Assembly: GCA_902579925.1 (NCBI GenBank)
Contig: CACHIS010000003.1
Location: 38,184 to 102,183 of the forward strand
From: an uncultured Pelagibacteraceae bacterium
Lineage (GTDB): Bacteria; Pseudomonadota; Alphaproteobacteria; Pelagibacterales; Pelagibacteraceae
Direction of reading: 5' to 3'
DNA length: 64,000 nt
Of the stretch, positions 36,094-46,026 are shown one piece after another. The notes under the pieces are model-generated. The model had not been told where the DNA came from. It made no database searches and saw nothing but the letters and a program-made list of their open reading frames with translations. The position numbers and the translations under genes were made by a program. How positions within the stretch are numbered: position 1 is the first letter of the stretch; each line of letters starts with the position of its first letter.

Positions 36094-36714
36094 ATGAGTA
36101 TAGAAATTAAAAAGTCCGAAAAACCTATCATTTATGAAGATGCTAAAAAAGTGATGGAAGAAAGATTATTAGATTTAGATCTTAATAAATCTAATGAATT
36201 AATCTGGACGTTAGAACACCCAGATATTTATACGGCAGGAACAAGCTTTAGCGATAGTGATATTTTAGATAAATCAATTGAGATTCTAAAGACAAACCGA
36301 GGTGGTAAAATTACTTATCATGGACCAGGACAATTAATTTGCTATTTTGTAATAGACTTAAAAAAAAGAAAAAAGGATATTAGAAATTTTATTTCAATAA
36401 TAGAAAAAACAATAATTGAAACATTAAATTACTTTAATATTAAAAGTTTTTCAGATAAGGAAAATATTGGTATATGGTACGAAGATAATGAGCAAATCAA
36501 AAAAGTTGCCGCTATTGGAGTAAGAATTAGTAAATGGATAGCTTATCACGGTTTTTCTATCAACATTAATAATAATCTAGAGAAATATAATGCGATTATT
36601 CCATGTGGTATTAAAGATAAAGGAATAACAAATTTAAAACAAATCAAAGATCAGGATTATAAAGAATTAGATAAAAAACTAGTTGAAATTTTTATTTCAA
36701 ATTTGAATAATTAA
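36094..36714 (+). CDS. lipB: Octanoyltransferase LipB
   Basis: LipB transfers octanoyl from ACP to lipoate-dependent proteins such as E2 subunits and GcvH. The signature [21 protein letters not shown] is present. The catalytic lysine is Lys137 in [10 protein letters not shown], and the thioester-forming Cys171 lies in [14 protein letters not shown]. The 206 residues match the family. The last 23 bases overlap the convergent pseudouridine synthase gene. Confidence 0.95.
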   Translation: MSIEIKKSEKPIIYEDAKKVMEERLLDLDLNKSNELIWTLEHPDIYTAGTSFSDSDILDKSIEILKTNRGGKITYHGPGQLICYFVIDLKKRKKDIRNFISIIEKTIIETLNYFNIKSFSDKENIGIWYEDNEQIKKVAAIGVRISKWIAYHGFSININNNLEKYNAIIPCGIKDKGITNLKQIKDQDYKELDKKLVEIFISNLNN

Positions 36715-37609
36715 GTCTTTTTATTTTTAATAATTTTTTGAAATAATCAGGAAGCAAAGCTTTATATGTATATTTTTTATCCTTTATCATAAATCTTATT
36801 TCGTATGCATGCAGCATTAATTCCTTATTAATACCTAAAGTTTTTGTATAAGATTTATATTTATTATCTCCATAAATTGAGTGACCAATGTTGAAAAGTT
36901 GTTTTCTTAATTGATGTTTTCTACCAGTAATTGGTTTCATTTCTACAAGGCTAGAATTCGAATTTTTATCAATAATTTTGTAAATAGTTTTTGCTTTTTC
37001 AATAATTTTTTTTCCATTATCATAACGAACTAAATCATCTATCCATTCACCTGAGTTTCTATCTAATTCACCATGGCATATAGCTAGATAAGTCTTATGT
37101 ACTTTTCTCAACCTGAATAAAGATGTTAATAATTGTGCTGTTTCTCTATTTTTTGCCATTAGAAAAACACCAGATGTGTCTTTATCTAATCTGTGAACCG
37201 AAAAAGGTTTTGAATTTGAAAAAATTTCACTTTTTTTAAATATATCAATTAAGTTTTTTTTGGATTTTGTTCCACCCTGAACGGAAATACCAGCACTTTT
37301 ATTCAACACAATAAAATTTTCATTATTATCAATTATTAAATCTTCATTTGCTTTAATTATTTGATTTGAGGGATTAAAATTTATTTTTTTTTGTAAAATT
37401 TTTTCCTCAAATTTAAAGTCATAAAAATCAATTTTATCATTAAATTTTATCTTAAATGAACTTTTTACTTTTTTTTTATTGATTTTTATTTTTCCTAATC
37501 TAAGAGATTTTTCAATAAGTCCTTGTGGAATCCTACCAATTGTATTTCGTATCCATCTATCAATCCGCATATTATTACACGTTGTGTCAACGAGATAACT
37601 TTTTATCAT
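36692..37609 (-). CDS. rluC: Ribosomal large subunit pseudouridine synthase, RluC/RluD family
   Basis: The enzyme converts specific uridines of 23S rRNA to pseudouridine. An N-terminal S4 domain (about residues 14-65) is followed by the catalytic domain. The catalytic Asp142 is in [18 protein letters not shown], and the [10 protein letters not shown] segment is also present. At 305 residues the length is standard for RluC/RluD; S4 plus sequence style favours RluC, but target sites cannot be told from sequence alone. It follows rplQ, the end of the ribosomal supercluster, by nine bases. Confidence 0.88.
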   Translation of the reverse strand: MIKSYLVDTTCNNMRIDRWIRNTIGRIPQGLIEKSLRLGKIKINKKKVKSSFKIKFNDKIDFYDFKFEEKILQKKINFNPSNQIIKANEDLIIDNNENFIVLNKSAGISVQGGTKSKKNLIDIFKKSEIFSNSKPFSVHRLDKDTSGVFLMAKNRETAQLLTSLFRLRKVHKTYLAICHGELDRNSGEWIDDLVRYDNGKKIIEKAKTIYKIIDKNSNSSLVEMKPITGRKHQLRKQLFNIGHSIYGDNKYKSYTKTLGINKELMLHAYEIRFMIKDKKYTYKALLPDYFKKLLKIKRLNYSNLK

Positions 37610-37618
37610 AAAAAGAAA

Positions 37619-38068
37619 TTATTTAGATACAGCGACTGGTTTTTTATCTTCTTTTTTTTCGGGCTCTTTAGATGTAGATTTTTTTATTCTATCTACTTTT
37701 TTTGCTTCTACATCCCTGTCTACAAATTCAATAATTGCCATTGGTGCGTTATCGCCATATCTAAAACCAGCTTTAATTATTCTTGTATAACCACCTAATC
37801 TTTTTTCATATCTTTTGGATAAAGTTTTTTTAACTTTGTTTGCTGATTTAATATCTTGCAACTGTGAAACTAAAATTTTTGTATTATGAAGAGTGTCTTT
37901 CTTACCTAAAGTTATGATCTTATCGGCCTGTGGTTTTAAAAACTTTGCCTTTGGCAAGGTTGTTTTGATTTGCTCATACTTAATTAGAGAATTAAGCATG
38001 TTTTTTAACAACGCTTTTCTATGCTCAGATGTTCTATTAAGTTTTTTATTTGCGAATCCATGTCTCAT
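37619..38068 (-). CDS. rplQ: 50S ribosomal protein L17
   Basis: L17 lies near the polypeptide exit of the large subunit. The core [25 protein letters not shown] is diagnostic. The 149 residues exceed the ~127 of E. coli because of a C-terminal tail (about 120-149) rich in Lys, Glu and Ser. It is the last gene of the alpha-operon block; its start shares one base with the rpoA stop. Confidence 0.96.
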   Translation of the reverse strand: MRHGFANKKLNRTSEHRKALLKNMLNSLIKYEQIKTTLPKAKFLKPQADKIITLGKKDTLHNTKILVSQLQDIKSANKVKKTLSKRYEKRLGGYTRIIKAGFRYGDNAPMAIIEFVDRDVEAKKVDRIKKSTSKEPEKKEDKKPVAVSK

Positions 38069-39096
38069 TACATAGCCTCTTCAAGTTTTTTTGACATTTC
38101 TGCAATATTATCTGGTGGCCAATTTGGTATTTCCATGCCCAAGTACAATGACATACCAGTTAAAACCTCTTTAATTTCATTCAATGATTTTCTACCAAAG
38201 TTTGGAGTTCTAAGCATTTCTCCTTCAGATTTTTGTACTAGATCACCTATGTAAATTATATTATCATTTTTTAAACAGTTCATAGACCTTACTGATAATT
38301 CCAGCTCATCTACTTTTCTTAATAAATTTTTGTTAAATTCTGGCTCAGTTGAAACTTCTTTTACAGGTGCTTCGACGGGTTCATCAAAGTTGATAAACAT
38401 TTTTAATTGGTCTTGAAATATTCTTGCGGAATAAGCAACTGCATCCTCAGCAGAAATTGATCCATCCGTTTCTACTTCCATAGTTAACTTATCATAATCA
38501 AGCGCTTTTCCTTCTCTAGCAGTACTTACAGAGTAAGAAACTTTTTTTACTGGACTGTACAATGAGTCGATCGCTATTAAACCTAATGGTGGTTCCTCCG
38601 GTTTATTAAGTTCAGCTGGAACATATCCTTTTCCAGTATTTACATTCATTTCCATGTGAAAAGACGTATTTTCGTCTAAGTTACAAATTACCAAATCTGG
38701 ATTTAATATTTCTACATCATTTACAGGAGTTATATCTGACGCTTTAATTTCACCAGGTCCTTTAGCATCTAAAATTAATTTCTTTGTGCCTTCGGATGAT
38801 GATTTTAAAGCTAAAGATTTAACATTTAAAACAATATCAGTTACATCCTCGCGTACGCCCTTGATTGATGTAAATTCATGCAATACTCCATCAATTTGAA
38901 TTGAGGTAACTGCAGCACCTCTAATCGATGAAAGTAGTATTCTTCTTAATGAATTTCCTAAAGTTAAACCATACCCTTTTTCGAGTGGTTCGGCTACAAT
39001 TTTAGCTCGAGATAAATCATCGCTCATTTGCACATCAATTTTTGATGGCTTGATTAAAGATTTCCAATTTTTTAAATTCACATTTTCAGTTTCCAT
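38068..39096 (-). CDS. rpoA: RNA polymerase alpha subunit
   Basis: Alpha dimerises to nucleate RNA polymerase assembly. The N-terminal domain (about 1-235) includes [19 protein letters not shown] and the [17 protein letters not shown] dimer helix. A linker precedes the C-terminal DNA- and activator-binding domain (about 265-330), with [16 protein letters not shown] and [17 protein letters not shown]. At 342 residues it is full length. It shares single-base overlaps with rpsK and rplQ. Confidence 0.98.
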   Translation of the reverse strand: METENVNLKNWKSLIKPSKIDVQMSDDLSRAKIVAEPLEKGYGLTLGNSLRRILLSSIRGAAVTSIQIDGVLHEFTSIKGVREDVTDIVLNVKSLALKSSSEGTKKLILDAKGPGEIKASDITPVNDVEILNPDLVICNLDENTSFHMEMNVNTGKGYVPAELNKPEEPPLGLIAIDSLYSPVKKVSYSVSTAREGKALDYDKLTMEVETDGSISAEDAVAYSARIFQDQLKMFINFDEPVEAPVKEVSTEPEFNKNLLRKVDELELSVRSMNCLKNDNIIYIGDLVQKSEGEMLRTPNFGRKSLNEIKEVLTGMSLYLGMEIPNWPPDNIAEMSKKLEEAM

Positions 39097-39545
39097 TAAA
39101 CTCTCCTTTTTTTTGGTGGCCTAGTTCCATTATGTGGCATTGGTGTAGTATCTTTTATAGATAAAATCTTAAAACCTCTTGCTTGCAGAGCTCTTAATGC
39201 TGTTTCTCTACCTGACCCTGGACCTTTAACTTCTACTGATAAAGTTTTCATTCCAAACTCTAAAGCTTTAGAAGCTGCTGCATCAGCAGCTATTTGAGCT
39301 GCATAGGGAGTTGATTTTCTTGAACCTTTAAATCCCTTTTGACCTGAAGAAGCCCATGAAATCACATTCCCATTTGTGTCTGCAATTGAAATTATTGTAT
39401 TATTAAATGTTGATTGTACATAAGCAATACCATTTAGAATATTCTTTTTAATTTTTTTCTTTTTTGAGTAAGAACTTTTTTTTACTTTACTAACTGTTTT
39501 TTCATTTTTTTGTTCTTGCTTTTCTAACTTATCAACTTTTGCCAT
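39096..39545 (-). CDS. rpsK: 30S ribosomal protein S11
   Basis: S11 shapes the 16S platform. The C-terminal core [20 protein letters not shown]...[16 protein letters not shown] is diagnostic. The 149 residues carry a lysine-rich N-terminal extension of about 20-25 residues relative to the ~129-residue E. coli protein. ATG 39545 follows rpsM closely; an internal start would be needed to remove the extension. Confidence 0.96.
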   Translation of the reverse strand: MAKVDKLEKQEQKNEKTVSKVKKSSYSKKKKIKKNILNGIAYVQSTFNNTIISIADTNGNVISWASSGQKGFKGSRKSTPYAAQIAADAAASKALEFGMKTLSVEVKGPGSGRETALRALQARGFKILSIKDTTPMPHNGTRPPKKRRV

Positions 39546-39547
39546 GA

Positions 39548-39931
39548 TTACTTCTTAAGTGGAGTTAATTTTTTTCCCGCTATTGCTATTGCCTTACCTT
39601 TTCGCGTCCTTGCATTGCATCTAGTTCTTTGCCCTCGGACTGGCAACTTTTTTCTATGTCTTGAACCTCTGTAGCAAGCAAGATCTATTAATCTTTTGAT
39701 ACTTAATGAATAGTCACGTCTTAAATCACCCTCAACTTTTAAATTTTGATCAATGTACTCTCGAATTTTAAGAATTTCATCATCTGTTAACTGATTTACC
39801 CTTTTTTCCTTTGGTATTTTTAATGATGAACAGATTTGAGAGGAGAACTTATCTCCTATTCCATAAATATAGGTAAGACCTATATGAACAAGTTTATTTT
39901 GTGGGATATTTATACCTGCAATACGAGCCAT
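39548..39931 (-). CDS. rpsM: 30S ribosomal protein S13
   Basis: S13 contacts the P-site tRNA and bridges to the 50S head. Motifs are [25 protein letters not shown] and the [27 protein letters not shown] tail. At 127 residues it is slightly longer than the usual ~118-122. It heads the alpha-operon block and is preceded by a strong promoter-like sequence in the 56-base gap to adk. No rpmJ lies in that gap. Confidence 0.97.
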   Translation of the reverse strand: MARIAGINIPQNKLVHIGLTYIYGIGDKFSSQICSSLKIPKEKRVNQLTDDEILKIREYIDQNLKVEGDLRRDYSLSIKRLIDLACYRGSRHRKKLPVRGQRTRCNARTRKGKAIAIAGKKLTPLKK

Positions 39932-39955
39932 ATATTAAGTGATAATTTTCAGCCT

Positions 39956-39983
39956 TTTATATAAGAAGATCTTTTAAAGTCAA
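39956..39983 (-). promoter_or_regulatory. Candidate promoter for rpsM-rpsK-rpoA-rplQ
   Basis: On the minus strand, TTGACT (39978-39983) is followed by a 16-base spacer and TATAAA (39956-39961). Each hexamer matches sigma-70 consensus at 5 of 6 positions. It ends 24 bases before the rpsM ATG, in one of the few real gaps of the supercluster. Confidence 0.5.
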
Positions 39984-39998
39984 CGGCTTAAACGTTGA
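39980..39998 (-). terminator. Weak hairpin over the adk stop codon
   Basis: TCAACG (39980-39985) and CGTTGA (39993-39998) form a six-base inverted repeat with a seven-base loop that includes the adk stop. No clear T-run follows, so it could be a weak terminator, a 3'-end stabiliser or chance. Confidence 0.25.
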
Positions 39999-40551
39999 TA
40001 AAATTGTCAATTTTAGTAGTTATTTCGTTAATTTCAGAATTACCATCTATTTCATAAAAATTTGGATTTTTTGAGTAGAAATCTAAAACTGGTTTTGTTG
40101 TGGCCATGTAAGTATCATATCTTTTTAAAAAAGTCTTTAAATCATCATCCGATCTTTTTTCGAGAATTTTTCTATTTTCTATTCTTTTAACAATCACATT
40201 TTTATCCACATTCAGAAAAAAAATAAAGTCTATGGTCTGATGAGTTTTCTCTAATAATTTTTCTAAGTTCTTAGCTTGGGTTAGTGATCTTGGATATCCA
40301 TCAAAAATTAGTTTATTTTTTTTCTCAGGATCATTTAATATTTCTTCAATTAAAGTATTGACTATATGATCACTAACAAACTTTCCATCGTTCATGTCAT
40401 CTACAATTTTTTTTCCAATTTCTGAATTTTTTTGAATTTCATTTCTTAATATTTCCCCAGTTGATACTTGAAAGTTATCTAATTTTTTTACTAAATATTT
40501 AGCTTGCGTCCCTTTGCCAGCTCCAGGAGGTCCAAATAAAATTAGATTCAC
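39988..40551 (-). CDS. adk: Adenylate kinase, short form
   Basis: Adk balances ATP, ADP and AMP. The 187 residues begin with the P-loop LILFGPPGAGKGTQAKYLVKKL and include GEILRNEI (AMP site) and IFDGYPRSLTQAKNLE. At the LID position only a short loop links RIENRKILEKRSDDDLKTFLKRY, so this is the short-LID form without zinc cysteines, frequent in alphaproteobacteria. It sits after secY with a nine-base gap. Confidence 0.96.
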   Translation of the reverse strand: MNLILFGPPGAGKGTQAKYLVKKLDNFQVSTGEILRNEIQKNSEIGKKIVDDMNDGKFVSDHIVNTLIEEILNDPEKKNKLIFDGYPRSLTQAKNLEKLLEKTHQTIDFIFFLNVDKNVIVKRIENRKILEKRSDDDLKTFLKRYDTYMATTKPVLDFYSKNPNFYEIDGNSEINEITTKIDNFINV

Positions 40552-40560
40552 TTTTTTTTA

Positions 40561-41841
40561 TTATTTACCAAATTTAGTTTTTTTTATTAATTGTTCATAT
40601 TGTGAACTCATAAGTCTTGTTTGAATTTGAGTTACTGTATCAATAGCAACAACAACAACAATTAATATTGAAGTTCCCCCCAAATAAAATGGTATCGGAT
40701 AATTTGCGATTAAAAATTCAGGCATTAAACATACTAAAGTCAAGTACAACGCTCCAATAGTAGTTAATTTTGTTAAAATATTTTCTATATAAATTGCAGT
40801 GCTTTCTCCGGGTCTTATACCGGGAACAAAACCACCATATTTTCTTAAATTATCCGCTGTTTCAGTTGGATTAAATGTAATCGAAGTATAAAAAAAAGTG
40901 AAAAATATTATACCTGAAGCATATAACAACATATACAGGGGCTGTCCTTGGGTGAAATAAGAACTTAAATTTAAAAAAGTTTCACTTTCAGAAATATTAA
41001 AATTTGAAAAAGTTACTGGTAACAAAAGTAGGGCAGAAGCAAAGATTGCTGGTATAACACCGGCCTGATTAATCTTTAAAGGCAAGTGCGATGACTCACC
41101 CCCATACATTTTATTTCCCATTTGTCTTTTAGGATAATTTATCAAAATTTTACGTAAGGCTCTTTCCATAAATACAATAAATAAGATAGTCAAAATTAGT
41201 AAAATAAATATTGCTATAATCATTAATGTTGATATTGCTCCTGTTCTTCCTAACTCAAAAGTAGTTACTAGTGCTCTTGGTATTTCTGCAACAATCCCTG
41301 CAAAGATAATCAATGATATCCCATTACCAATTCCTCTTTGAGTTATTTGTTCACCTAACCACATTAAGAATATCGTACCAGCTACAATAGTTGTTACTGT
41401 TGATATTTTAAAGAATATCCCTGGATTGATTACTAAGCCTGACGAGGACTCAAGACCAACAGATAAACCATATCCCTGAACAGTTGCTAATAAAACAGTT
41501 CCATATCTTGTAATTTGAGTTATTTTTGCCCTACCGCTTTCACCTTGCGATTTAAGATTTTTGAAATAATCAGAAACTCCAGTCAACAATTGGACGATAA
41601 TTGATGATGAAATATATGGCATGATCCCTAAAGCAAAGATAGCCATTCTACTTACAGCGCCACCTGCAAAAACATTGAACATGCCGAGTAAACCTTTTTG
41701 GTTTCCCTCCATTAATATCTTTAATTGTTCTGGATCAATTCCAGGTAAAGGGACAAATGTACCAAACCTATAAACTGCTAAAATTGCTATAGTAAATATA
41801 ATACGGTTTCTTAAATCACTACTTGAAGATGAAGAACTCAT
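40561..41841 (-). CDS. secY: Preprotein translocase subunit SecY
   Basis: SecY is the protein-conducting channel of the inner membrane. The 426 residues have about ten membrane helices. Conserved landmarks include AVYRFGTFVPLPGIDPEQL, GIMPYISSSIIVQLLT, GIGNGISLIIFAGI and the GFVPGIRPGESTAIYIENILTKLT loop. The N-terminus carries a run of seven serines before DLRNRI, which is unusual but within a disordered tail. It follows rplO as in the standard spc operon. Confidence 0.97.
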   Translation of the reverse strand: MSSSSSSSDLRNRIIFTIAILAVYRFGTFVPLPGIDPEQLKILMEGNQKGLLGMFNVFAGGAVSRMAIFALGIMPYISSSIIVQLLTGVSDYFKNLKSQGESGRAKITQITRYGTVLLATVQGYGLSVGLESSSGLVINPGIFFKISTVTTIVAGTIFLMWLGEQITQRGIGNGISLIIFAGIVAEIPRALVTTFELGRTGAISTLMIIAIFILLILTILFIVFMERALRKILINYPKRQMGNKMYGGESSHLPLKINQAGVIPAIFASALLLLPVTFSNFNISESETFLNLSSYFTQGQPLYMLLYASGIIFFTFFYTSITFNPTETADNLRKYGGFVPGIRPGESTAIYIENILTKLTTIGALYLTLVCLMPEFLIANYPIPFYLGGTSILIVVVVAIDTVTQIQTRLMSSQYEQLIKKTKFGK

Positions 41842-41852
41842 TTACTTAAATA

Positions 41853-42305
41853 TTATTTCTTTAATTGTATTGATCCACCAATTTTTTCGAGTTTTTCTAA
41901 TGCTGATTTTGATGCTAGATCTGCTTCTATATTAATCTTATCTTTTATTTCTCCTGATCCCAAGATTTTCAGTTTTTTAGAATTTTTGTTTATTAATCTT
42001 AATTTTTTAAGTGACGACGAATTTAAAATTTCATTCGTATTAATCGTTTTTTTTTCAATATAAGATTGGATCTTGTCTAGGTTCAGGATTGCAATTTTTT
42101 CTTGCTTAATAGGATTAAAACCTCTCTTCGGTAACCGTCTATATAGTGGCATTTGTCCACCTTCAAAACTTTTGATAGCAACACCAGATCTAGATTTCTG
42201 ACCCTTGACACCTCTTCCTGAAGTTTTACCCTTACCAGAGCCAATTCCTCTGCCTACTCTAATTTTAAACTTATTTATTTTAGGTCTATTATTTAATTTT
42301 ATCAT
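41853..42305 (-). CDS. rplO: 50S ribosomal protein L15
   Basis: L15 organises 23S rRNA late in assembly. The glycine-rich N-terminus [24 protein letters not shown] and the [15 protein letters not shown] segment are diagnostic. It has 150 residues. The start shares one base with the rpsE stop, so rpmD (L30), normally between S5 and L15, is absent. Confidence 0.97.
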   Translation of the reverse strand: MIKLNNRPKINKFKIRVGRGIGSGKGKTSGRGVKGQKSRSGVAIKSFEGGQMPLYRRLPKRGFNPIKQEKIAILNLDKIQSYIEKKTINTNEILNSSSLKKLRLINKNSKKLKILGSGEIKDKINIEADLASKSALEKLEKIGGSIQLKK

Positions 42306-42820
42306 TATCCCCTTTTTTCTATTACTTCTGAAATTTTTATATTCCTAATTGATGAAATTTGTTTAGGAGAGTTTTGTTTCATTAAAGCTTTAATAGTTGC
42401 TCTTATTACATTATGAGCATTAGATGTTCCCATAGACTTTGCAACAATATCTTTTACTCCCAAAACTTCGCAGACAGCTCTTACTGGGCCACCAGCAATA
42501 ATTCCTGTACCTTTTGAAGCTGCTCTTAAAACTATTCTACCGGATCCATCTTTAGCTTTTACATCATGATGAATTGTTCTGCCCTCTCTCAAAGGTATAT
42601 GTATTAGTTTTCTTCTTGCAATTTCATTAGCTTTTTTAATTGCATCAGGTACTTGTTTTGCTTTAGCGTGAGCAACACCTATTTTTCCAGCTTGGTTACC
42701 TACAACCACTAATGCTGAAAAACCAAATCTTCTTCCTCCTTTTACAACTTTCGTAATTCTATTAATATGAACTAGCTTTTCTAAAAGATCATCTGTCTTT
42801 TTTTCTCTAAAATTTTCCAT
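42305..42820 (-). CDS. rpsE: 30S ribosomal protein S5
   Basis: S5 contributes to decoding accuracy at the mRNA entry site. Motifs are [40 protein letters not shown] and the [31 protein letters not shown] block. At 171 residues it has usual size. It lies between rplR and rplO. Confidence 0.97.
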   Translation of the reverse strand: MENFREKKTDDLLEKLVHINRITKVVKGGRRFGFSALVVVGNQAGKIGVAHAKAKQVPDAIKKANEIARRKLIHIPLREGRTIHHDVKAKDGSGRIVLRAASKGTGIIAGGPVRAVCEVLGVKDIVAKSMGTSNAHNVIRATIKALMKQNSPKQISSIRNIKISEVIEKRG

Positions 42821-42822
42821 AT

Positions 42823-43179
42823 TTAAAAATCCATCCCATTTTTTCTTAATGTTTCAGCAAAAACTTTAATTCTACCGTGATATTTGTAAATACCTCTGTC
42901 AAAATAAATCTTGCTAATTTTTTTTTCTTTAGCTTTTTTTGCAAGTTTTTCTGCAACTATTTTTGAAAGTTCAGACTTATTATTAGTTTTAAAATTTTTC
43001 ATATCTTTTTCAATTGATGATGCAGATAAAATAGTAATATTTTTATTATCATCTATAATTTGAGCTGAAATATTTTTTGAAGATCTAAAAATACTTAATC
43101 TTAATCTTCCAACACTAGCCACTCTTCTTACTTTATTTGTTACCCTATATTTTTTTCTGGAGCTTGTATTCAGTTTCAT
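42823..43179 (-). CDS. rplR: 50S ribosomal protein L18
   Basis: L18 binds 5S rRNA with L5. The 118 residues include [17 protein letters not shown], a central [39 protein letters not shown] end block, and a basic N-terminus. Size and position (after rplF, one-base overlap) are standard. Confidence 0.96.
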   Translation of the reverse strand: MKLNTSSRKKYRVTNKVRRVASVGRLRLSIFRSSKNISAQIIDDNKNITILSASSIEKDMKNFKTNNKSELSKIVAEKLAKKAKEKKISKIYFDRGIYKYHGRIKVFAETLRKNGMDF

Positions 43180-43718
43180 TATTTTTTCTTACCCTCTTTT
43201 TTAAGTATATATTGACCTTTTTCTCTTATGCCTTTTCCTTTGTAAGGCTCAATTTTTCTAAAAGTTTTTATTTTTGAGACAACTAAACCGACTAATTGTT
43301 TGTCAGGTCCAGATATCTTTAAAGTTGTTTGCTTTTCAACTAAAATTTTTACACCCTCTGGAATATCGTAATTAATATCATGACTATAACCTAATTGTAA
43401 ATTCAATTGATTACCTTTCAAGGCAGCTCTATATCCTACACCTACTAGTTCTAAAATTTTTTCATATCCTTTAACAGAACCAATTACTGCGTTATTTATC
43501 AGACTTCTATTCATTCCCCATAATCTTTTTGAGTTCTGATCAATTTTTTTTGGTTTTATAGATATTTCTTTACCGTCTTTAATATCAAGATTAAACATTT
43601 CTAAATCAATATTTAATGATTTCTTTCCTAAAGGACCCTCGATATTTAAAATATTTCCAGCTACAGCCACTTTAACTTTTTCTGGGATTGAAATATTTAT
43701 TTTACCAATTTTAGACAT
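43179..43718 (-). CDS. rplF: 50S ribosomal protein L6
   Basis: L6 lies near the GTPase centre and sarcin-ricin loop. The 179 residues form two similar domains. [25 protein letters not shown] and the C-terminal [23 protein letters not shown] are diagnostic. It lies between rpsH and rplR. Confidence 0.97.
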   Translation of the reverse strand: MSKIGKINISIPEKVKVAVAGNILNIEGPLGKKSLNIDLEMFNLDIKDGKEISIKPKKIDQNSKRLWGMNRSLINNAVIGSVKGYEKILELVGVGYRAALKGNQLNLQLGYSHDINYDIPEGVKILVEKQTTLKISGPDKQLVGLVVSKIKTFRKIEPYKGKGIREKGQYILKKEGKKK

Positions 43719-43719
43719 A

Positions 43720-44115
43720 TTAAAAAACCTTACAAATTATTTCACCACCCACTTTTTGTTTTCTTGCATCTAAATCAGTCATTACACCTTTTGGTGTTGA
43801 TAAAATAGCTATGCCTAGACCATTATTTATTTTTGGTAAACTATCAGCACTCGAAAAAATTCTTCTTCCAGGTTTTGAAACTCTTTCAAAATTGTTAATG
43901 ACAGGATTTCCAGAATGATATTTTAATTCTAAAGATAAAATATTTTTTTTTTCATTAGTTGAAACTTTAAAATCCTTTATAAATCCTTCATTTTTTAGAA
44001 TGTCAGCAATTTTACTTTTAAAATTTGAAGATGGTAATTCAACTTTTTTATGATATCTAGCCTGAGCATTTTTTACTCTTGCTATCATATCTCCAATAGG
44101 GTCACTTAAACTCAT
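43720..44115 (-). CDS. rpsH: 30S ribosomal protein S8
   Basis: S8 binds the central 16S domain and in E. coli represses the spc operon. The 131 residues begin SLSDPIGDMIARVKNAQAR and end with GLGIAILSTPKGVMTDLDARKQKVGGEIICKVF, both diagnostic. Confidence 0.97.
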   Translation of the reverse strand: MSLSDPIGDMIARVKNAQARYHKKVELPSSNFKSKIADILKNEGFIKDFKVSTNEKKNILSLELKYHSGNPVINNFERVSKPGRRIFSSADSLPKINNGLGIAILSTPKGVMTDLDARKQKVGGEIICKVF

Positions 44116-44127
44116 AATTAATCCTTT

Positions 44128-44433
44128 CTACCAACTTGATTTAACTAAACCTGGTATTTTTCCTTGTAATCCAAGTTGTCTTAATGCAATTCTTGATATT
44201 TTTAATTTTCTATAAACTCCGTGAGGCCTGCCTGTTATCTGGCATCTATTCATTACTCGAATTTTTGCAGAATTTCTTGGTAATTTTGAGAGCTTTTGTT
44301 GAGCCTTGAATCTTTCCTCTAAAGGAATTTTTTTATCCATAACAACTTTTTTTAATTTAGATCTTTTATTAAAAAATCTATCTGAAAGTTTTATTCTTTT
44401 ATTGTTTTTATTAATCGAACTTAATTTAGCCAT
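44128..44433 (-). CDS. rpsN: 30S ribosomal protein S14 (zinc-independent form)
   Basis: S14 stabilises the 30S head. The 101 residues end MNRCQITGRPHGVYRKLKISRIALRQLGLQGKIPGLVKSSW with only one cysteine. It is the long C-minus form that does not bind zinc. It follows rplE by one base. Confidence 0.97.
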   Translation of the reverse strand: MAKLSSINKNNKRIKLSDRFFNKRSKLKKVVMDKKIPLEERFKAQQKLSKLPRNSAKIRVMNRCQITGRPHGVYRKLKISRIALRQLGLQGKIPGLVKSSW

Positions 44434-44434
44434 T

Positions 44435-44989
44435 TTAGTTATCTCCTTTTTTTGTAAATGGAAAATTCATCTTATTTAACAAAGCGAAGCTATGGTCTTT
44501 ATTTAAAGATGATATAACAATAGTAACATCTAAACCTCTAACCTTATCTGCTCTATCGAAGCTTACTTCTGGAAATATAATATGTTCTTTAATACCAAAT
44601 GTATAATTACCAAGTTTATCAAATCCTTTAGGAGATAACCCTCTAAAGTCTTTGACCCTAGGCAAAGCAATATTTATTAGTCTATCTATAAATTCATACA
44701 TCTTATCTTTTCTTAGAGTTACTTTTAATCCGGCGTTTGAACCTTTTCTTGTTTTAAAATTAGCTACAGATTTTTTAAATTTTGTTATTATTGGCTTTTG
44801 ACCAGTAATCTTTGCTAAATCTTCCTCACATGATTTTAAAATTTTGGAATCATTTCCATCCAAACCTAATCCCATATTTAAAACAACCTTTTCAATCTTA
44901 GGTCCCATATTAAGATTTTTAAAGCCAAATTCGGTTTTTATTGCAGGTTTTATTTCTTTAAAATAAAGTTCTTTTAATCTTGGTGTCAT
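44435..44989 (-). CDS. rplE: 50S ribosomal protein L5
   Basis: L5 binds 5S rRNA and contacts the P-site tRNA. The 184 residues include NMGPKIEKVVLNMGLG, GQKPIITKFKKSVANFKTRKG and GNYTFGIKEHIIFPEV. The start shares one base with the rplX stop. Confidence 0.97.
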   Translation of the reverse strand: MTPRLKELYFKEIKPAIKTEFGFKNLNMGPKIEKVVLNMGLGLDGNDSKILKSCEEDLAKITGQKPIITKFKKSVANFKTRKGSNAGLKVTLRKDKMYEFIDRLINIALPRVKDFRGLSPKGFDKLGNYTFGIKEHIIFPEVSFDRADKVRGLDVTIVISSLNKDHSFALLNKMNFPFTKKGDN

Positions 44990-45237
44990 TATTTTTTAGC
45001 CTCTTTTTTCTTAGTTTGTTTTTGTTCATTAATTAATTTTAAATTTGATATGTCGATAAAATTTTCTTTAGAAAATATCCCACCTTTTTTTTCTTTTGTT
45101 GTCTTTACATGTTTTTTAATCATATTAAGATCCTTAACTTTAGCTCTATTATTAGATCTATCTATTTCTATAACTTCACCCTCTTTAGTTTTGTCTTTAC
45201 CAGTTAAAATTTTTACTTTTACACCTTTTTTAATCAT
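44989..45237 (-). CDS. rplX: 50S ribosomal protein L24
   Basis: L24 starts 50S assembly. The 82 residues have the KOW motif [19 protein letters not shown] and the NMIKKHVK segment. It is shorter at the C-terminus than the ~104-residue E. coli protein, with a lysine-rich end. Single-base overlaps with rplN and rplE. Confidence 0.95.
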   Translation of the reverse strand: MIKKGVKVKILTGKDKTKEGEVIEIDRSNNRAKVKDLNMIKKHVKTTKEKKGGIFSKENFIDISNLKLINEQKQTKKKEAKK

Positions 45238-45605
45238 TATATAACCTCCGGGGCTAAAGAAATTATCTTCATCTGACCTCTAATTCGTAATTCTCTTGTT
45301 ACTGGTCCAAAAATTCTTGTCCCAACTGGTTCACCCTTATCATCAACTAATACTGCTGCATTATTATCAAATTTAACTTTTGAACCATCATCTCTGTGAA
45401 TTCCTTTTTTTACTCTAACAACTACTGCTTTATGTACTGATCCTTTCTTTACTTTGCCTTTTGGGATTGCTTCCTTAACCGCTATTACAATGGTATCTCC
45501 AATGCTAGCATATCTTCTCTTAGAACCACCTAAAACTTTAATACATTCAATTTTTTTAGCTCCTGTATTATCAGCTACTAATAATTCTGTTTGAACTTGT
45601 ATCAT
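45237..45605 (-). CDS. rplN: 50S ribosomal protein L14
   Basis: L14 forms an intersubunit bridge. The 122 residues begin [27 protein letters not shown] and include the [13 protein letters not shown] end block. Length is exactly typical. The start overlaps rpsQ by 4 bases. Confidence 0.98.
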   Translation of the reverse strand: MIQVQTELLVADNTGAKKIECIKVLGGSKRRYASIGDTIVIAVKEAIPKGKVKKGSVHKAVVVRVKKGIHRDDGSKVKFDNNAAVLVDDKGEPVGTRIFGPVTRELRIRGQMKIISLAPEVI

Positions 45606-45841
45606 GATTTTAAATTCTCCATTACTTGAAATTTTTTATTTTTTGAAAAAGGTCTACTTTCAATAATAGAAACTTTGTCGCCTGTTTTGAATTTATTATT
45701 TTCGTCATGTGCATTATATTTTTTTCTTACTTTAACAACCTTTTTAAGGACTGGGTGAGAATATTTTCTTTCGATTAATACAGTGATTGTTTTATTGGGT
45801 TTATCACTAACGACCACACCAGTTAATATTTTTTTAGGCAT
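45602..45841 (-). CDS. rpsQ: 30S ribosomal protein S17
   Basis: S17 is an OB-fold primary binder of 16S rRNA. The 79 residues read [42 protein letters not shown], then [20 protein letters not shown]. It overlaps rpmC by 8 bases and rplN by 4. Confidence 0.97.
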   Translation of the reverse strand: MPKKILTGVVVSDKPNKTITVLIERKYSHPVLKKVVKVRKKYNAHDENNKFKTGDKVSIIESRPFSKNKKFQVMENLKS

Positions 45842-46025
45842 TAATTTTTCCTTTTAATATAGTTTTTAGTCTTGCAATTGTTTTCTTTGTTTCATTAATT
45901 TTAGAAGGATTTGTCACCTGTGAATTAATTTTTTGAAACCTAAAATTAAATAAATCTTTTTTAAATTTATCTATGTTTTTCAAGATTTCATCCTTTGATA
46001 ATTTCTTTATATCTTGTTTTCTCAT
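45834..46025 (-). CDS. rpmC: 50S ribosomal protein L29
   Basis: L29 sits at the peptide exit tunnel. The protein [31 protein letters not shown]...[19 protein letters not shown] is 63 residues from the ATG at 46025. The frame is open further upstream, but that part is rplP sequence read in another frame. The gene lies one base after rplP. Confidence 0.95.
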   Translation of the reverse strand: MRKQDIKKLSKDEILKNIDKFKKDLFNFRFQKINSQVTNPSKINETKKTIARLKTILKGKINA

Positions 46026-46026
46026 G

